Shown piece after piece: positions 10,357 to 21,432 of a stretch of DNA of 64,000 nt. The position numbers and the translations under genes are program-made. Within the stretch, counting starts at the first letter, position 1. Each line of letters begins with the position of its first letter. The notes under the pieces are model-generated. The model saw nothing but the letters and a program-made list of their open reading frames with translations, searched no databases and had not been told where the DNA came from. This DNA is from Gigaspora rosea. Its lineage: Eukaryota > Glomeromycota > Glomeromycetes > Diversisporales > Gigasporaceae. Location of the stretch: positions 127,899 through 191,898 of the forward strand of contig QKWP01000353.1 in NCBI GenBank assembly GCA_003550325.1, in the 5' to 3' direction.

Positions 10357-11029
10357 TCCGGGCGTACCCATATAGGAGTTTTTGGACACTAAGAAGTGCT
10401 GGGACCACCAATATGGGTATAGCTGGTACAAGTGCATGTAGTAGTAACGGGGTCCCCTGAGTCTCATGATGCCATCAAACTATATCTAGTACTGGAAGCA
10501 TTCGTGAAACAAGCCCAGTTATATCGTCACCATAAAGAGAAGTACAGTCGTTTGCACATTACTGAATTCAGAACGTTAAATCCTGGGCTCCAAAGTTGCA
10601 GGAACCCGGCTAGTTGCAGCAGCATGCAGGCTTGAGATACTTAACCAATGTAGTAGAGGCAGCTGCATGGCTTGAGATACAAACTCCCGAGAAGTATGCC
10701 AGTAGGGGATCTCAGATATACCAATCTGGAAGCACAAAGCACCTACCTGGCAACGTACACCAAATTGGAAGTGATGATACTAGGTAGTGTGGGTAAAGTG
10801 GCAGATATGTGAATACCAATTGTCAGTTAGAGAGGGACGTACAAGCCAGATCAGTCATATAAATGGGAATATGGAAGGCTCTGGTAGGTTTTAGCCGTGG
10901 ATAAATGGTTGTATTATCTAAAGTCCTAGTTCCAATACTTGTATATAATATGTATGTACTTCGGCAATATGTCAACTTACTTAAGTATTAATAAAAGTTT
11001 GGGGCAGGGGCTACACCTGGGGTTCCCCC

Positions 11030-11644
11030 TGTTACAAGCGGTATAGCCTTCTTAATATACCACTAGCAACATAGCACACGGCGACAGGGATCTTGTAGGG
11101 TCAGAGAAGATATGAAGCAGTGTGGAAGTAAAATGTTTCCTTACTATGGCAGTTCGATATATTTTACTCAAAGAACAGGAGTGTATTTAGTTGGGCAAAG
11201 ATATATTTTATTTAAGTACGTTACAAGACTTTGCTACAAGACTATCTAAAGGTTTCTGTGCCTAAAGAATTCCTATAACAAAAAAATTGAAGGGAACAAA
11301 TCCTAAAGTTAAAGAAGGGTAAAAGCTAGGGTTTATATATATTTTTAGAAATACATTCATGTAAAAGTATAAAAGTATAAAAGTATATAGATATAAAAGT
11401 ATAAAGATGTAAAGGTATAAAAGTATAAAAGTATAAAAGTATAAAAGTATAAAGGTATAAAGGTATAAAAGTATAAAGGTATAAAAGTATTAAGGTATAA
11501 AGGTATAAAAGTATATGTTATACAAGTGTTAATCTATTATTATCTACTTAACTATTAATCTGTTTCTAATAAACTATAGCACATTTTAATTATAGAAACT
11601 TATAGAATCTAATGGTAATAAAACTAGGACTTCATTCTATAACA
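11030..11644 (-). repeat. LTR (3' LTR of the minus-strand element)
   Basis: 615-bp LTR with TGTTA/TAACA ends. It contains a run of GTATAAAA-type units at about 11362-11515, which on the minus strand read as repeated TATACTTT motifs. Confidence 0.9.
11362..11515. repeat. AAAGTATA minisatellite in LTR
   Basis: Units of 8-10 bp around AAAGTATA are repeated many times. The same array in the partner LTR at about 17563-17702 has fewer units, which explains the LTR length difference. Confidence 0.85.
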
Positions 11645-11645
11645 T

Positions 11646-11662
11646 TTCCGTCCCCCTTTAAG
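11646..11662 (-). promoter_or_regulatory. polypurine tract
   Basis: On the minus strand TAAAGGGGGACGGAAA sits immediately upstream of the LTR start. This is typical of the plus-strand primer of Ty3-type elements and sets the element's orientation. Confidence 0.75.
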
Positions 11663-12928
11663 AATGAACTCCGTGAGTTCCTGAATCTAATAACTTTGAA
11701 AAATTATTAAAAAAAATTATATACTGTCTAATTATAAAATTCATATTTGTATCTAGTACTTCATTAAACTCTGGGTCCTTCGATAGTTTCTTTGCTTGGT
11801 TTTAGCATGTGATTAATTTAATAAATGTGGCTGAGGTTTGAGGCTAAAGAATAGAAGTTTCTATTTTGAATTCTATTGTCTGGGTAATTGGTGTACCTGG
11901 ATCTTTTCCTGTTTCTAGTACTTTGTCTATTTTGGTTTTGTATCTCTCGGTAATATTTTTAGAATTTTGGGGAAACTTTCAAATATGGTAATAAGAAGCT
12001 AGAATTGTAATGGGAAAATCTAATATAGATATCATGTCAACTTGGATTTACTTGTCAAATTAATGAGGATGTTTGCCTGATTTGGGAATTAATTTGGAGA
12101 TGCACATCCATTATCATGCATATTTGTTGAAACTGATGATTCATACATGATTGTGCTTGAGAATCTCAATTAATAGTATACTTGTTATGGCCTTGTTTTT
12201 CTTGTACACCAAAGAATTTTATCGCATGTTAATTTTTGTAATTTCTACATGCTTTGCATTTGTATTGTTCATGTGCAAAAATTGTTTTGAAAGTATTTGA
12301 CAAAACTTGGCAAAACTTGTCAAAAATTTTGCTCAACATGTGTTTTGGCAATTTCATTGTTGCTTTCTCCCCATAAAAGTTGTGAGGTCTCCGAACTTTC
12401 CTTATCGATTTATCTAAAATTAGCTTCTATTTTTCTAATTGGTGTTTATCGTTAGCTAATTTTTAATTCTGTGAATTATTTTCTCATCGTTGTGATTTTC
12501 TCTGTTGTTGTTTGCAGTTGATTGATTTTCCATTTTGGAATAATCATCTCTATTGTCTATTTCTATTTAAAATCTGTATCTCAAATGTTCATTTCCTTTA
12601 AAATTTTCGCTCAAAATCTTCCCTAGTTAATATTCCTTTTACTATTCCTTTTTCTATTGTCCTTTTTCTTTCTAAAATTTTCTAATTAGTTTGTCTCTTC
12701 TTTTTTTTTTTAGATAATAATTTTCTTTTTATAAAAACTTTTCGTCGACTTTCTGCCTTGCCTTGCCTTGTCTTGCTCTAGGTGTGTATACTTTCGGGCT
12801 GTGAGCTTAGCCTTAGCACTTGCTATGTGCGAAGCCGGTCTTCTACGACTGGGTGAGCGCTCTACATTCGGTTTTGCCACTGTAGTAGTCGCCCCGGTAG
12901 ATATTTTCTGATTCAACTCGGTCTTTCA

Positions 12929-12956
12929 CAAGTGTGGTGGCCAACGCACTTGTGTT
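12929..12956. other. perfect 8-bp hairpin
   Basis: CACAAGTG and CACTTGTG are separated by 12 bases, about 75 bases upstream of the antisense ORF start. Could be chance or a regulatory dyad. Confidence 0.35.
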
Positions 12957-13029
12957 TATTTTATTTTCTCCTTTTTCAGTATACATAATGCTTAGAAATA
13001 GTTGTTTCTAATTTATTTTTATTTTATAG

Positions 13030-13464
13030 ATGACTCGTACTAAGAAGGCTGATTCCGTTTCCTCTCGAATGGCGAGGCTCCAAAACTGCCTAATAAACTA
13101 TCAAGAACAAGCGCAAGAAATAAATCCTCCTGACATCGAAGCCCTTCAGCAAGCAAGTCGGTATGAGCAGATGGTTCTAGAACGAAATAGGTGGAGGGCT
13201 TGGGCGGCAAACTTAGAAGATGAAAATACAGTTTTGAGAAGAAGAGTTGGAGAAGTAGAAAGAAGAGTCGAAGAAGCTAGTGAGTTGGAAGAAGAAAATC
13301 AAGAGTTGGAAGAAGAAAATCGAGAGTTGGAAGAAGAAAATAGAGAGTGGCGAAGAAGGGTTGAAGAAGTAAATAGAAATCGTCGTATTATTTTACAATT
13401 AATTTTTGTATCTATTTTAATTATTCTTGTAAATAAAATTCTTAAATTTTTCGAAATTTTGTAA
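13030..13464 (+). CDS. coiled-coil protein with C-terminal membrane segment
   Basis: Encodes 144 residues, antisense to the LTR element that contains it. The N-terminus is basic (MTRTKKAD). Residues about 70-120 form a strong coiled coil with three in-phase heptads of the type ELEEENR. Residues about 122-142 (IILQLIFVSILIILV) are a single hydrophobic helix near the C-terminus, as in tail-anchored membrane proteins. The ATG directly follows a pyrimidine-rich TTTTATTTTATAG, so a 5' UTR intron may end right at the start codon. No known domain is recognised. It could be an antisense ORF of the element (such ORFs are known in some plant LTR elements) or a captured host fragment. A role in membrane tethering or self-assembly is only inference. 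Confidence 0.55.
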   Translation: MTRTKKADSVSSRMARLQNCLINYQEQAQEINPPDIEALQQASRYEQMVLERNRWRAWAANLEDENTVLRRRVGEVERRVEEASELEEENQELEEENRELEEENREWRRRVEEVNRNRRIILQLIFVSILIILVNKILKFFEIL

Positions 13465-13897
13465 ATAATATGAGTAATAATTAATGTTGTAATAGTAATA
13501 ATAATAAATAAAATAATATTAAGTTTTCAAAAATAAATAGTAAATGATATTAATAAAGTTAATAAAATTGAAAAGTGTTTCTATATAAGAATAAAGTTTT
13601 GAAGTTTCTGTATCTTAAAAATCTTAAGTATAGAGTATCGAATTTGTTAAAGTCTTTGTCTATTGTTGTCTTTTCCGGTTAATTGATTAATGTTCGTCGA
13701 ATACTTCGTATAGCTTTGAAGTAAGTAACACAAGTAACCGTTAGTATAAATTTTGCACGGTTACGACCCTTGATTTCGATCACGATTTAATAGTACGTGT
13801 TCTGTCGGTCATAATCATAGTATTGATCATTACGTTATACTGGAAGATCATGTGTAATATTAAATTAATAATTTTTCTGATTTGCATATTTTAACAC

Positions 13898-13928
<31 letters not shown>

Positions 13929-16832
13929 AATATAGATATTGAGACCGTTGTCGTTCTGGGAGTCGCAGTTAATTCTCGGAGTCAACGCTTTTGGAACTAG
14001 TGGACTTCGTCGTCGTAATTGTGTCGAGGTCTTTATTGTATTTTCGTTTCGACGTCGTCTTCTTTCGCATTGTTGGTCGAACGTCGTGCGATTTCTTTGT
14101 TGATGCGGGTTTACATTGTCGAGGTAGGTGCCTGTTTCTAATTTTTGTTGCTTTGGGTAGTCTTAAAGTGTAGGTCTACAAGGTTTTCATCCACGTAGTT
14201 CAAACTTTTCTTCTAGGCTTCGTTTCGTCTTCGGCATTCTCGTAGTCATAGATTTTGAGTCTTGTTGGACCTTTTGTCATTGCAAGGTAGTCGACCGATT
14301 CTTAGTCATTTTATTGTTCCGGGTCTGGGACTTGAGTTGGTCTTTATCTTGTTCGTTGGGCCTGGTCTTTTTCTAGGGTCTTGGTTTGGCCTTGTTTCTT
14401 CAGGAGTGGGCTTATTTCGACGTAAGGCTGTTTGAAGTTAAAAAAATTTTTTTTTTTGTAATTTCTTTCGTATGGGTCCCGTTTTTCTTTATGATGTGGT
14501 CTTGTTGGGCCTGATCCAATTTTTTCGAGTAGGGTCTTGTTTTGCTTTACTGGGTCGAACCTTCCTTCCTACATTCCGGGTATGTCTCGTTAGGTCGGGT
14601 CTTGTATATCCTTGTTGACTCTGGTATTTCTTTGTTGGACTTGTCTTCTCTTCCGGCTCTTTTCTTTGTTGACCTTTATCGAGGCCTGTCTCGCTCTTCT
14701 GGGTCTGGAACTTGGCGCTGGATGTCTTCGTATGTGTAGTTGTTTTACGTAGGTATCTTTTTCTTTTATGGAGGTTGATCTTGTTCCACTTTGTCGGACT
14801 GGCCTTACTTCGTAGGGTCTTGGGGCTTGATTGGTCTGGCTCGTACATCCTTCGGAACAGGCTTGGTACGGTTCTTTTGTTTGTCTGGGTCTTATTTTGC
14901 TTTGCCGGGTCATGTCTTCTTTCCTTATGGGTAGGTCTTGTTAGGTCTATTCTAATTCTTACTTCGTTTTTGATGGTACCAGTTCCGATATAGGTTAAGT
15001 ATTATGTTTTTTTTTTTTCATTAGTTTTCTTTGTCTTTCGGTATCTTTCTTTTTATTAACTTCTTTCATTTTCGGGTGTGGTTCATATCTTGCTTCGTCG
15101 GGTCTTGGGTCTGAACTTGGCACTTGATGACCTGAGATATTTCTTCTTATACGTAGGCTTTGTCCTATTCTATGGGACCCTGGGGCTTGAGTCCTTTTGT
15201 GGGATTGTTATGTTTAGACATTATTACTGTTGAATTTGATATGTCGCTTTCAGGACTTTGGGACTTGATTCGGTTGACAAAGTACTATGATTTTCTGGCA
15301 TTTGGGAGTGTGAATAAGTGATTCCATCCCTTTTTGGTAAGGCATAGTAGCCGAATCTTCTAGAATAAGTACAGGTCTTTTTCGGTGGAGCACTGTTAGG
15401 AGATATATTGAGAATTTTTTTTTTGGGTCTTGTAATATTCGAATTTGCGATGGGTTCACTGCGTATGAGAGGTTATTAGGTAACTATCGAATTTTTTTTT
15501 TTGACTATAATTGCGAAAGTTAATAACGATTTATATATATATATTTTTTTAACTAATTCTGAATCTTATTCTTATTTTGTTTCTTAGATTTGGGTTCTTC
15601 GATATATATATGTATGCGATGGATAAACGATTTAGACGAATGGGATTATTAAAGTAAAGTAAATGATCAATGCAGATGAAATGATCATTCTTCGTATTCC
15701 GGGTTCGGGCTTTCAACATGATAAGTATCATTCGTTATTTTCATTATTGATTATATATATATTTTCCTATATATATTTCTGCGATTACTAATACCGATTT
15801 TTTTTTAATAGGAACTCGAAACAAATCGTCCAATTCTTTTGATAGGGCGAATTGTGTTTAATGAATCGATTAAGAAGCTGGGATCTTTAGAGAAGTCAAA
15901 GTTCCGAATAGAGATCGAGATTCTCGAATTGAGGGTATGAAATCAGGATTTTGGCGAATCTAAAAATGTTGGTATTTGAGGTTTAGGGATTTGACTGTCT
16001 TTGCTTTAGTCGGAGGTACTGGTGGTCCAAGTTTGGCAGAACGTTTACGAACTTGGTTGTTCAACTTGGAATTTTTCAAAGAGAGCAACCGAAGGAATAA
16101 TCGTATTACATCTGCTTGGATACGATTATAAAAGATAAGGTTTTAGGTTAGTAGATAGATTAGGGTTTAAGGATTAGTAATAGAAGTTAGGATTTGGGTG
16201 TTTAGCGGGTTATAAGGAGTAAAGGTTTAGGGGTAGTTTTAAAGGTAAGAAGCGGATAATGAGGAATAGATAGAGATGGAGGACAGGTTTAGAATTAGGT
16301 TTGGAAAGGGTGATTAGAGGCGGATTCTAAAGTTGGATTAGATTTGGGAAAATTGGATAGTTAGAAATGAGGTATTCGGAATGGATGATTAGAGGTGGAT
16401 TCAGAAATTATGGGTAGGATTTGGGGGATTGAATAGTTAGGGTTTGCGACAGGATAGGTTTTGTAGTTTGGGGTTGGGTAAAAGTATTAAATTAAATTAA
16501 AATATTAAATAAAAGATAAGTAAATAATAAGTAATGAATGTTTGTTATAGCATATATATAGTGGGTACTTGGAGTCGGATTAGTAAAGTTGGGGTTTAAT
16601 ATAGTCGGATTTTAGTTAAATTGGGTTTGGGTAGCATTAGGGTTTGGAGGGATATGGAATTTGTGGGGTTGGGTTTAGTGGATGTGGAGTTGGTATAAAA
16701 TGGTGTAAATTTGGGATTTTGTAGAGTTGGGAGATTTGGAGAGAACCAAATTTTGAGAGGGTGAGAGGTTTTTCATTTTATAAAATTTTCATTAATAAAC
16801 TATTAAACTGTGTCAAAAAAAAAACTAAATAA
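13465..16832 (-). other. degenerate interior of LTR element, strong strand skew
   Basis: The plus strand is T-rich and A-poor from about 13950 to 15500, with degenerate repeats of the word GGGTCTTG and a 400-bp-spaced similarity (GGGTCTGGAACTTGG versus GGGTCTGAACTTGG). From about 16140 to 16760 it is almost free of C. Short frames on either strand here are low-complexity (K/T/R/S/P/Q on the minus strand) with no reverse transcriptase, RNase H or integrase motif. A T-run then A-run lies at 13897-13930. Near 16770-16850 the minus strand reads TGTAGCACCCC followed by a T-tract, a possible end of a nested LTR. Confidence 0.45.
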
Positions 16833-17168
16833 CTAAATGGGGTGCTACAAAAGCAGAGGCTTCAAGTATGCCCTTCTGAACGAATCTTTTTCAATTCGAC
16901 AGGAAAATACCGGTGCAACAAATGCAAGAGGCTTCAAGTATGCCCTTCTGAACGAATCTCTTTCAATTCGACAGGAAAACCAAAAGCTATTACTCCTTGG
17001 TAATAGTCAGATGTAAATAAAAGAAATTATCTTTCCCAAAAGAAGAAAAAGGAGAGGATTCAACTTAATGTTTCCACCCTTCAATATTTGAACAATGTTC
17101 CTGGCTGCTTTAATTTTCAAAGAGGAGAAGGAGGAGAAGGAGGTCCTAAAAGTTCTAGCTGTTTTTAA
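16833..17168 (+). pseudogene. duplicated Cys-motif protein fragment, antisense in LTR element
   Basis: A forward frame open from 16833 contains a 24-residue unit twice, with the motif KRLQVCPSERI and an intervening YRCNKCK (C-x2-C), suggestive of zinc binding. The frame hits adjacent TAA TAG at 17001-17006 and then continues in the same frame as SDVNKRNYLSQ to a stop at 17166-17168. Two neighbouring CAA CAG codons changed by C-to-T would produce exactly this. It overlaps the region next to the primer-binding site of the minus-strand element. Function unknown; too short and broken to be a working gene. Confidence 0.4.
16858..16979. repeat. 72-bp direct duplication
   Basis: AGGCTTCAAGTATGCCCTTC begins two near-identical blocks, about 72 bp apart. 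This underlies the duplicated cysteine motif. Confidence 0.85.
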
Positions 17169-17211
17169 TATTCCAACAGTTTTTAATGCTTTCCAATTAT
17201 TTTTGATGCAT

Positions 17212-17228
17212 TCCGCCAGAAGGCACCA
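17212..17228 (-). promoter_or_regulatory. primer-binding site candidate
   Basis: Minus strand TGGTGCCTTCTGGCGGA begins three bases inside the LTR. TGG complements the universal tRNA CCA end. Confidence 0.6.
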
Positions 17229-17231
17229 AAA

Positions 17232-17830
17232 TGTTACAAGCGGTATAGCCTTCTTAATATACCACTAGCAACATAGCACACGGCGACAGGGATCTTGTAG
17301 GGTCAGAGAAGATATGAAGCGGTGTGGAAGTGGAATGTTTCCTCACTGTGGCAGTTCGATATATTTTACTCAAAGAACAGGAGTGTATTTAGTTGGGCAA
17401 AGATATATTTTATTTAAGTACGTTACAAGACTTTGCTACAAGACTATCTAAAGGTTTCTGTGCCTAAAGAATTCCTATAACTAAAGAATTGCAGGGAACA
17501 AATCCTAAAGTTAAAGAAGGGTAAAAGCTAGGGTTTATATATATTTTTAGAAATACATTCGTGTAAAAGTATAAAAGTATAAAAGTATATAGATATAAAA
17601 GTATAAAGATGTAAAGGTATAAAAGTATAAAAGTATATAGGTATAAAGGTATAAAAGTATAAAGGTATAAAAGTATAAAGGTATAAAGGTATAAAAGTAT
17701 ATGTTATACAAGTGTTAATCTATTATTATCTACTTAACTATTAATCTGTTTCTAATAAACTATAGCTCATTTTAATCATAGAAACTTATAGAATCTAATA
17801 GTAATAAAACTAGGACTTCATTCTATAACA
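17232..17830 (-). repeat. LTR (5' LTR of the minus-strand element)
   Basis: 599-bp partner of the 11030-11644 LTR, with the same TGTTA/TAACA ends. About a dozen substitutions and a shorter AAAGTATA array separate the two. Confidence 0.9.
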
Positions 17831-19445
17831 CACTAATAGAAAAAAAAAAAATCAAACAAATGAACTCAATAATTATTAATTTTTAATTTTTGACTATTTC
17901 CAGCTGCCGCTAGAATTTAATTGGGCCTAATTAGAGCAGAAAATGGAATTACCTGTGATTTTGAAGTAGTGATATAGGTTGACACTGACCCAACAGCTGT
18001 GTCAATAGGTGGATCAACCCTTGGCCCATACTTTTGTGGTCTGGGCCAGTTTGTAAAAGAAGTGTTAGAATCAATTTTCTTCTAAAGCATATTTCAAGCT
18101 AGGAATTAAATAAAATCAGTAGTCATTTATATAATGTAAGAGAATTGGCTTATTTAGGTAATAAACTGGCAAATAACAAATATAATCTAAATATCAGAAT
18201 GTTTAGAGGCATAGACAATCAATCAACATAAAATACTAACATGCTATAATTTTTCTCAAGGACAAAAAGAATAAAAATTAAATAATTTAATATCACTAGA
18301 AGTTGACAAAAAGACTATCTGATGGCTTTTTGCATATTTAATATAAATAAAAAAATTACACTAGCAAAAGGTCAGCCTGATCAACCAGCTCAAGCTTTAT
18401 TGGGATTGGCCTTGGGCCATAATTTTTATTGACCAATATCACTACCCCAAAGATCTGGAAACTTTTATTCATATGATATTGTGAACAAAGTTTAACTACC
18501 CCAGTATAGCCAGAAAAATTCTACAATTATATAAATAATTAATTGTGATTTGGTATAATATAACACAATTAGAAAAATTCAAACAAATGTTCATTTTGCA
18601 AAAAAAACTAAAAACACTTATTTTTCAAAAATTTGCATAAGAAATCATCTTCTGTGCAGTTTTTTTGAGTGATTTTGCTATTAATACCCTCAAACTCTAA
18701 CCTTAATACAAACCCTAATTCTAACCTAAATAAACTTAAAGATTATTTGTACAATTATATGATAGTAAAATTTTTATGCCAATACTAGGGAAGATAACAA
18801 AGTTCGCAAAAAAATTTTAAAATCAATATTTAAGTCACCCCTGATAATTTAAATTCAAAATATATTATATATTGTTCTATAACAATATAAGCTCTTGAAT
18901 TAAAAAGTAAAATATCTTTCATTTAAAAAGGATAATACGCCAAATTAAATGTTCATTAGTCTGAGTATTCATCCTAAATTTACTATGCTTCTGAATCATC
19001 ATACAAAATCTCTTAAAAGGATAAAATTTCTGTTTGTATGCCTGTAACTACACAGGCGAGTCAGTTCTTACATATATTAAATCTTCGGCATCAAAATTTT
19101 TTCATGTAAATCATTGCTAAGTCCAGGAGAAGAAAATTAAACTTAAGTTTTTTTGCGAATTCCAAATATATTCGTTGTTACGAAATAATAATATAATCAT
19201 TTCATTGAAGTACTTGGTACTTGTTCGGCAGCTAATAATAATACAATAACATGTGCTTCTTATTTTACAGTACCTAGGCCACAACAAACAATCAAAATTT
19301 TTAATAATTGATACTTTACTCAGACCTCAAACTTAAACATGTCTTTATTATAATTTTGTTTATACCATAAAGTAAAGACTTTTTAAATTATATTCTATAA
19401 CTCCTTTTTTATCTTTGGTAAAAAAATATAAATAACATAATTTTG
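17831..19445. other. gene-free; weak inverted repeat 17965-18445
   Basis: No gene seen. GTAGTGATATAGGTTGA at 17965 and, inverted, GTAGTGATATTGGTCAA ending at 18445 may bound an old 480-bp MITE; both halves also carry TTGGCCCATA-like words. The rest is AT-rich and unremarkable. Confidence 0.4.
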
Positions 19446-19449
19446 ACAT

Positions 19450-20279
19450 ATAAATCATCAGGAATTTCGCATTGTTTTATTCTTTTTGATATTTCCAGTG
19501 TATTGATATACATATCATTTGGATGTTTTGATGACTTAATAATAGGTCTAATTTTATCATCTTCTAAAAAAATTTTTAGTTTTTTTCATCCAGTTGATAT
19601 TTATAGATATCAACTGCTTGAGTATATAATTTTCCTTGTAAAAGTTCTGATGCTATAACTGTTAAGGTAAAACTCTATATATTTCTTTTTTTGTATTAGA
19701 AAACTCATCTGCAATATAAGCATTATCCAAATCATCTTGCAAAAATATTTCCACTATGAAGATCTCGATGTTCAAATCCTTCCGAATGAATTGCATCAAG
19801 ATTTGATGTTATACAACTTAATAAATTTAATTTTTCCTTCCATTTAATTTTGCGATACTTGTAAAGATTATTATGCAAAGATCCCTTTTCTGCATATTGT
19901 AAAATAAGATTATGGATTCCTGAATAATCTCTTGATAGTCCGTAACATTTTAAGAATGATGGATTTTTATATCTGATCCACAAAATCTTTTTAACTTTAA
20001 AAAATACATATTAATGATAAATTCAAATAATAAACAAACCTGAATAATATTTACCTCGTCAAAAAAATCTTGATTATGGAATTTTTTAATTGCAAACGAA
20101 TATTTACCAGAAATGTTCTTATATATAATTTGACATTTAGCATGATAAATAGTTGCAAATCCTCCTTCCTCAATCTTATTAATATTATCAAATTCACTAT
20201 ATGGCCAAAATTCTGGGTCGGAATATCGGAATCGATCAATTTTGACCAAGATCATTAAAAATTTTACTAATGAAAACAT
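19450..20279 (-). pseudogene. protein kinase pseudogene, two exons
   Basis: Exon 1 (20279 to about 20040) gives a glycine-rich loop IEEGGFATIYHAK and the lysine motif FAIKKF. A 53-bp GTTTGT...AAAAAG intron follows, in phase 0. Exon 2 continues ILWIRYKNPSFLKCYGL, LQYAEKGSLHNNL and the catalytic loop HRDLHSGNIF. After GNIF the frame shifts (LQDDLDNAYIADEFS), shifts again after VLP, and a recognisable ASELLQGKLYTQAVDIY remnant of the APE region follows. A shifted C-tail (KQCEIPDDLYV) ends near 19450. This is the kinase type expanded in Rhizophagus. With at least three frame breaks it is dead. Confidence 0.75.
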
Positions 20280-20319
20280 ATCTGTTCATTAAGTAAAAAA
20301 AAATGCTAATAATTAGAGC

Positions 20320-20400
20320 CAAACATCGACTTAGATCCGGCGCATCTGACCTGGAAATTTGGTACTTTCCTGTAAAAAATAGTAAACAAATGATATAATT
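20320..20400. repeat. copy of sequence at 26340-26420
   Basis: AAACATCGACTTAGATCCGG and its surroundings match AAACGCCGACCTAGATCGAC. The matching flank also includes ATTCATTAAGTA near 20290 and 26310. This is an old duplicated block upstream of kinase-family genes. Confidence 0.6.
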
Positions 20401-20454
20401 ACATGATTTAACATGATGTGATTATCACTGGGTTCATTGCATTGTTCTTAAAAA

Positions 20455-20730
20455 ATGTCCCTGGTGCCTTTATGATAATAAGTACTGGAAATCCTTTTAT
20501 CTCTGAAAAATAACCTTGGTAATAATTCATACATTACATTTGTGCATGTCAAAATAGTTCTTAAGGTTATGCAAATTTAAATAATGATACATGTTTAAAT
20601 ATGTTCGTTAATCTACCACATAATATTTGATAGCTGCCTTCACCAAAACAAAACCATATCATCTCCAAACTTTAATATCACTTTCCTTTCAAATATGTTG
20701 AACCCGTTGCTCAAACTACAATAAATTAAT
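20455..20730 (-). pseudogene. relic of unknown gene family, 3' part
   Basis: Homologous to the pseudogene at 52530-53105: on the minus strand it keeps AACGGGTTCAACA, GAAAGGAAAGT and ATTATTTAAAT in the same order, and a decayed frame with NEHI and TCIII. Only the 3' part of the family is here; its 5' part appears on the opposite strand at 22190-22480. Function unknown. Confidence 0.5.
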
Positions 20731-20759
20731 TAATTTATGCTTAAATTTTTAGCATTTAA

Positions 20760-21430
20760 AGAAATAACCGATTAAATTTAATGTGCATTTATAATATTAG
20801 AAAATTTTGTATGAATTAGTAGGTTTCAATCATTTGATTCTCCTTTTGATGTTATTCTTGATCTCCTTGTATCTCATGTTATTCAAGAGGTGAATTTACC
20901 ATTGGTCGAATGACAAATCTCATTTTTATTTGGCAATTCACTAATCGGTAAGTTGCCATCGAACAATTGTTTTGCAAATGTAATTTTTGTAATAATTACG
21001 TTTTATTAAATTTGTTTTATATATTACTTTTCACTTTTTAATACTTACATCTGGCAATTCACTTGAATTTAACAACTCTTTTCGATCAATTAACCCATTT
21101 TGAGAGCTCTTTTTACAACTCTTCGAATTCTTAATAAAATACATAATAGATATTGCACGATAACAATCATATCAATTAAATAATTTTTTGTCGAATATCT
21201 AAATATTTATTATGCTGTATAAAGGTATTAATTAAATAACCAGTTTGTTTTTAGACCATTCATATTTTATATTTTCAGTTAGAGCAGGGCAATTCATATG
21301 CGTTCACCTTTTACATAAAGCTGACGTTCATTATAGTAAGTTTAGAGATTATATTTGACTGTATTTCGAAATTTCGTTAGTTGAAAAGTTTGTGTGCTCG
21401 TGAAATATTAAAAAGAAAATAAGAATTTTG
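20760..21430. other. intergenic, no gene seen
   Basis: AT-rich; no supportable feature. Confidence 0.5.
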
Positions 21431-21432
21431 GC

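Larger units (their letters stand above)
9481..11029 (+). mobile_element. tRNA-headed long repeat, copy 2
   Basis: The first 72 bp resemble a tRNA: GGGGTATAGTGATATAGAAG covers an A-box-like region, an anticodon-arm-like TGTC...GACA encloses CCCCCAA, and AGTTCAAATCCC is a good B box. A body of about 1.5 kb follows, moderately GC-rich, interrupted by a hAT MITE at 10104-10356. A frame at 9712-9942 (PMARGTPNWLLES, YRRKRTYVSEL) matches the corresponding frame of copy 1. The repeat stops at GGGGTTCCCCC directly against the LTR of the next element. It resembles a tRNA-derived retroposon, but the body is far longer than a normal SINE. A non-autonomous LTR element or a LINE-like body is an alternative. 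Confidence 0.5.
11030..17830 (-). mobile_element. LTR retrotransposon, non-autonomous, minus strand
   Basis: Direct repeats of 615 and 599 bp both start TGTTA and end TAACA. Orientation comes from a purine tract next to the left LTR (AAAGGGGGACGG on the minus strand) and a primer-site-like TGGTGCCTTCTGGCGG three bases inside the right LTR. The LTRs differ at about 12 positions outside a length-variable array, roughly 2 percent, so insertion is fairly recent. The 5.6-kb interior has no intact gag or pol in the expected sense; only a short open stretch near the PPT could be a pol tail. It instead carries forward-strand (antisense) ORFs. No target duplication is seen (CCCCC on the left, CACTA on the right). 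A LARD-like element mobilised in trans fits best. Confidence 0.8.

Noticed and set aside
13897-13930. T-run followed by A-run as a retroposon tail
   Set aside because: No element boundary or target duplication could be tied to it.
14489-14993. Overlapping frames of 60-119 codons on both strands
   Set aside because: Low-complexity composition of the LTR element interior, open on both strands at once; no gag or pol motif.
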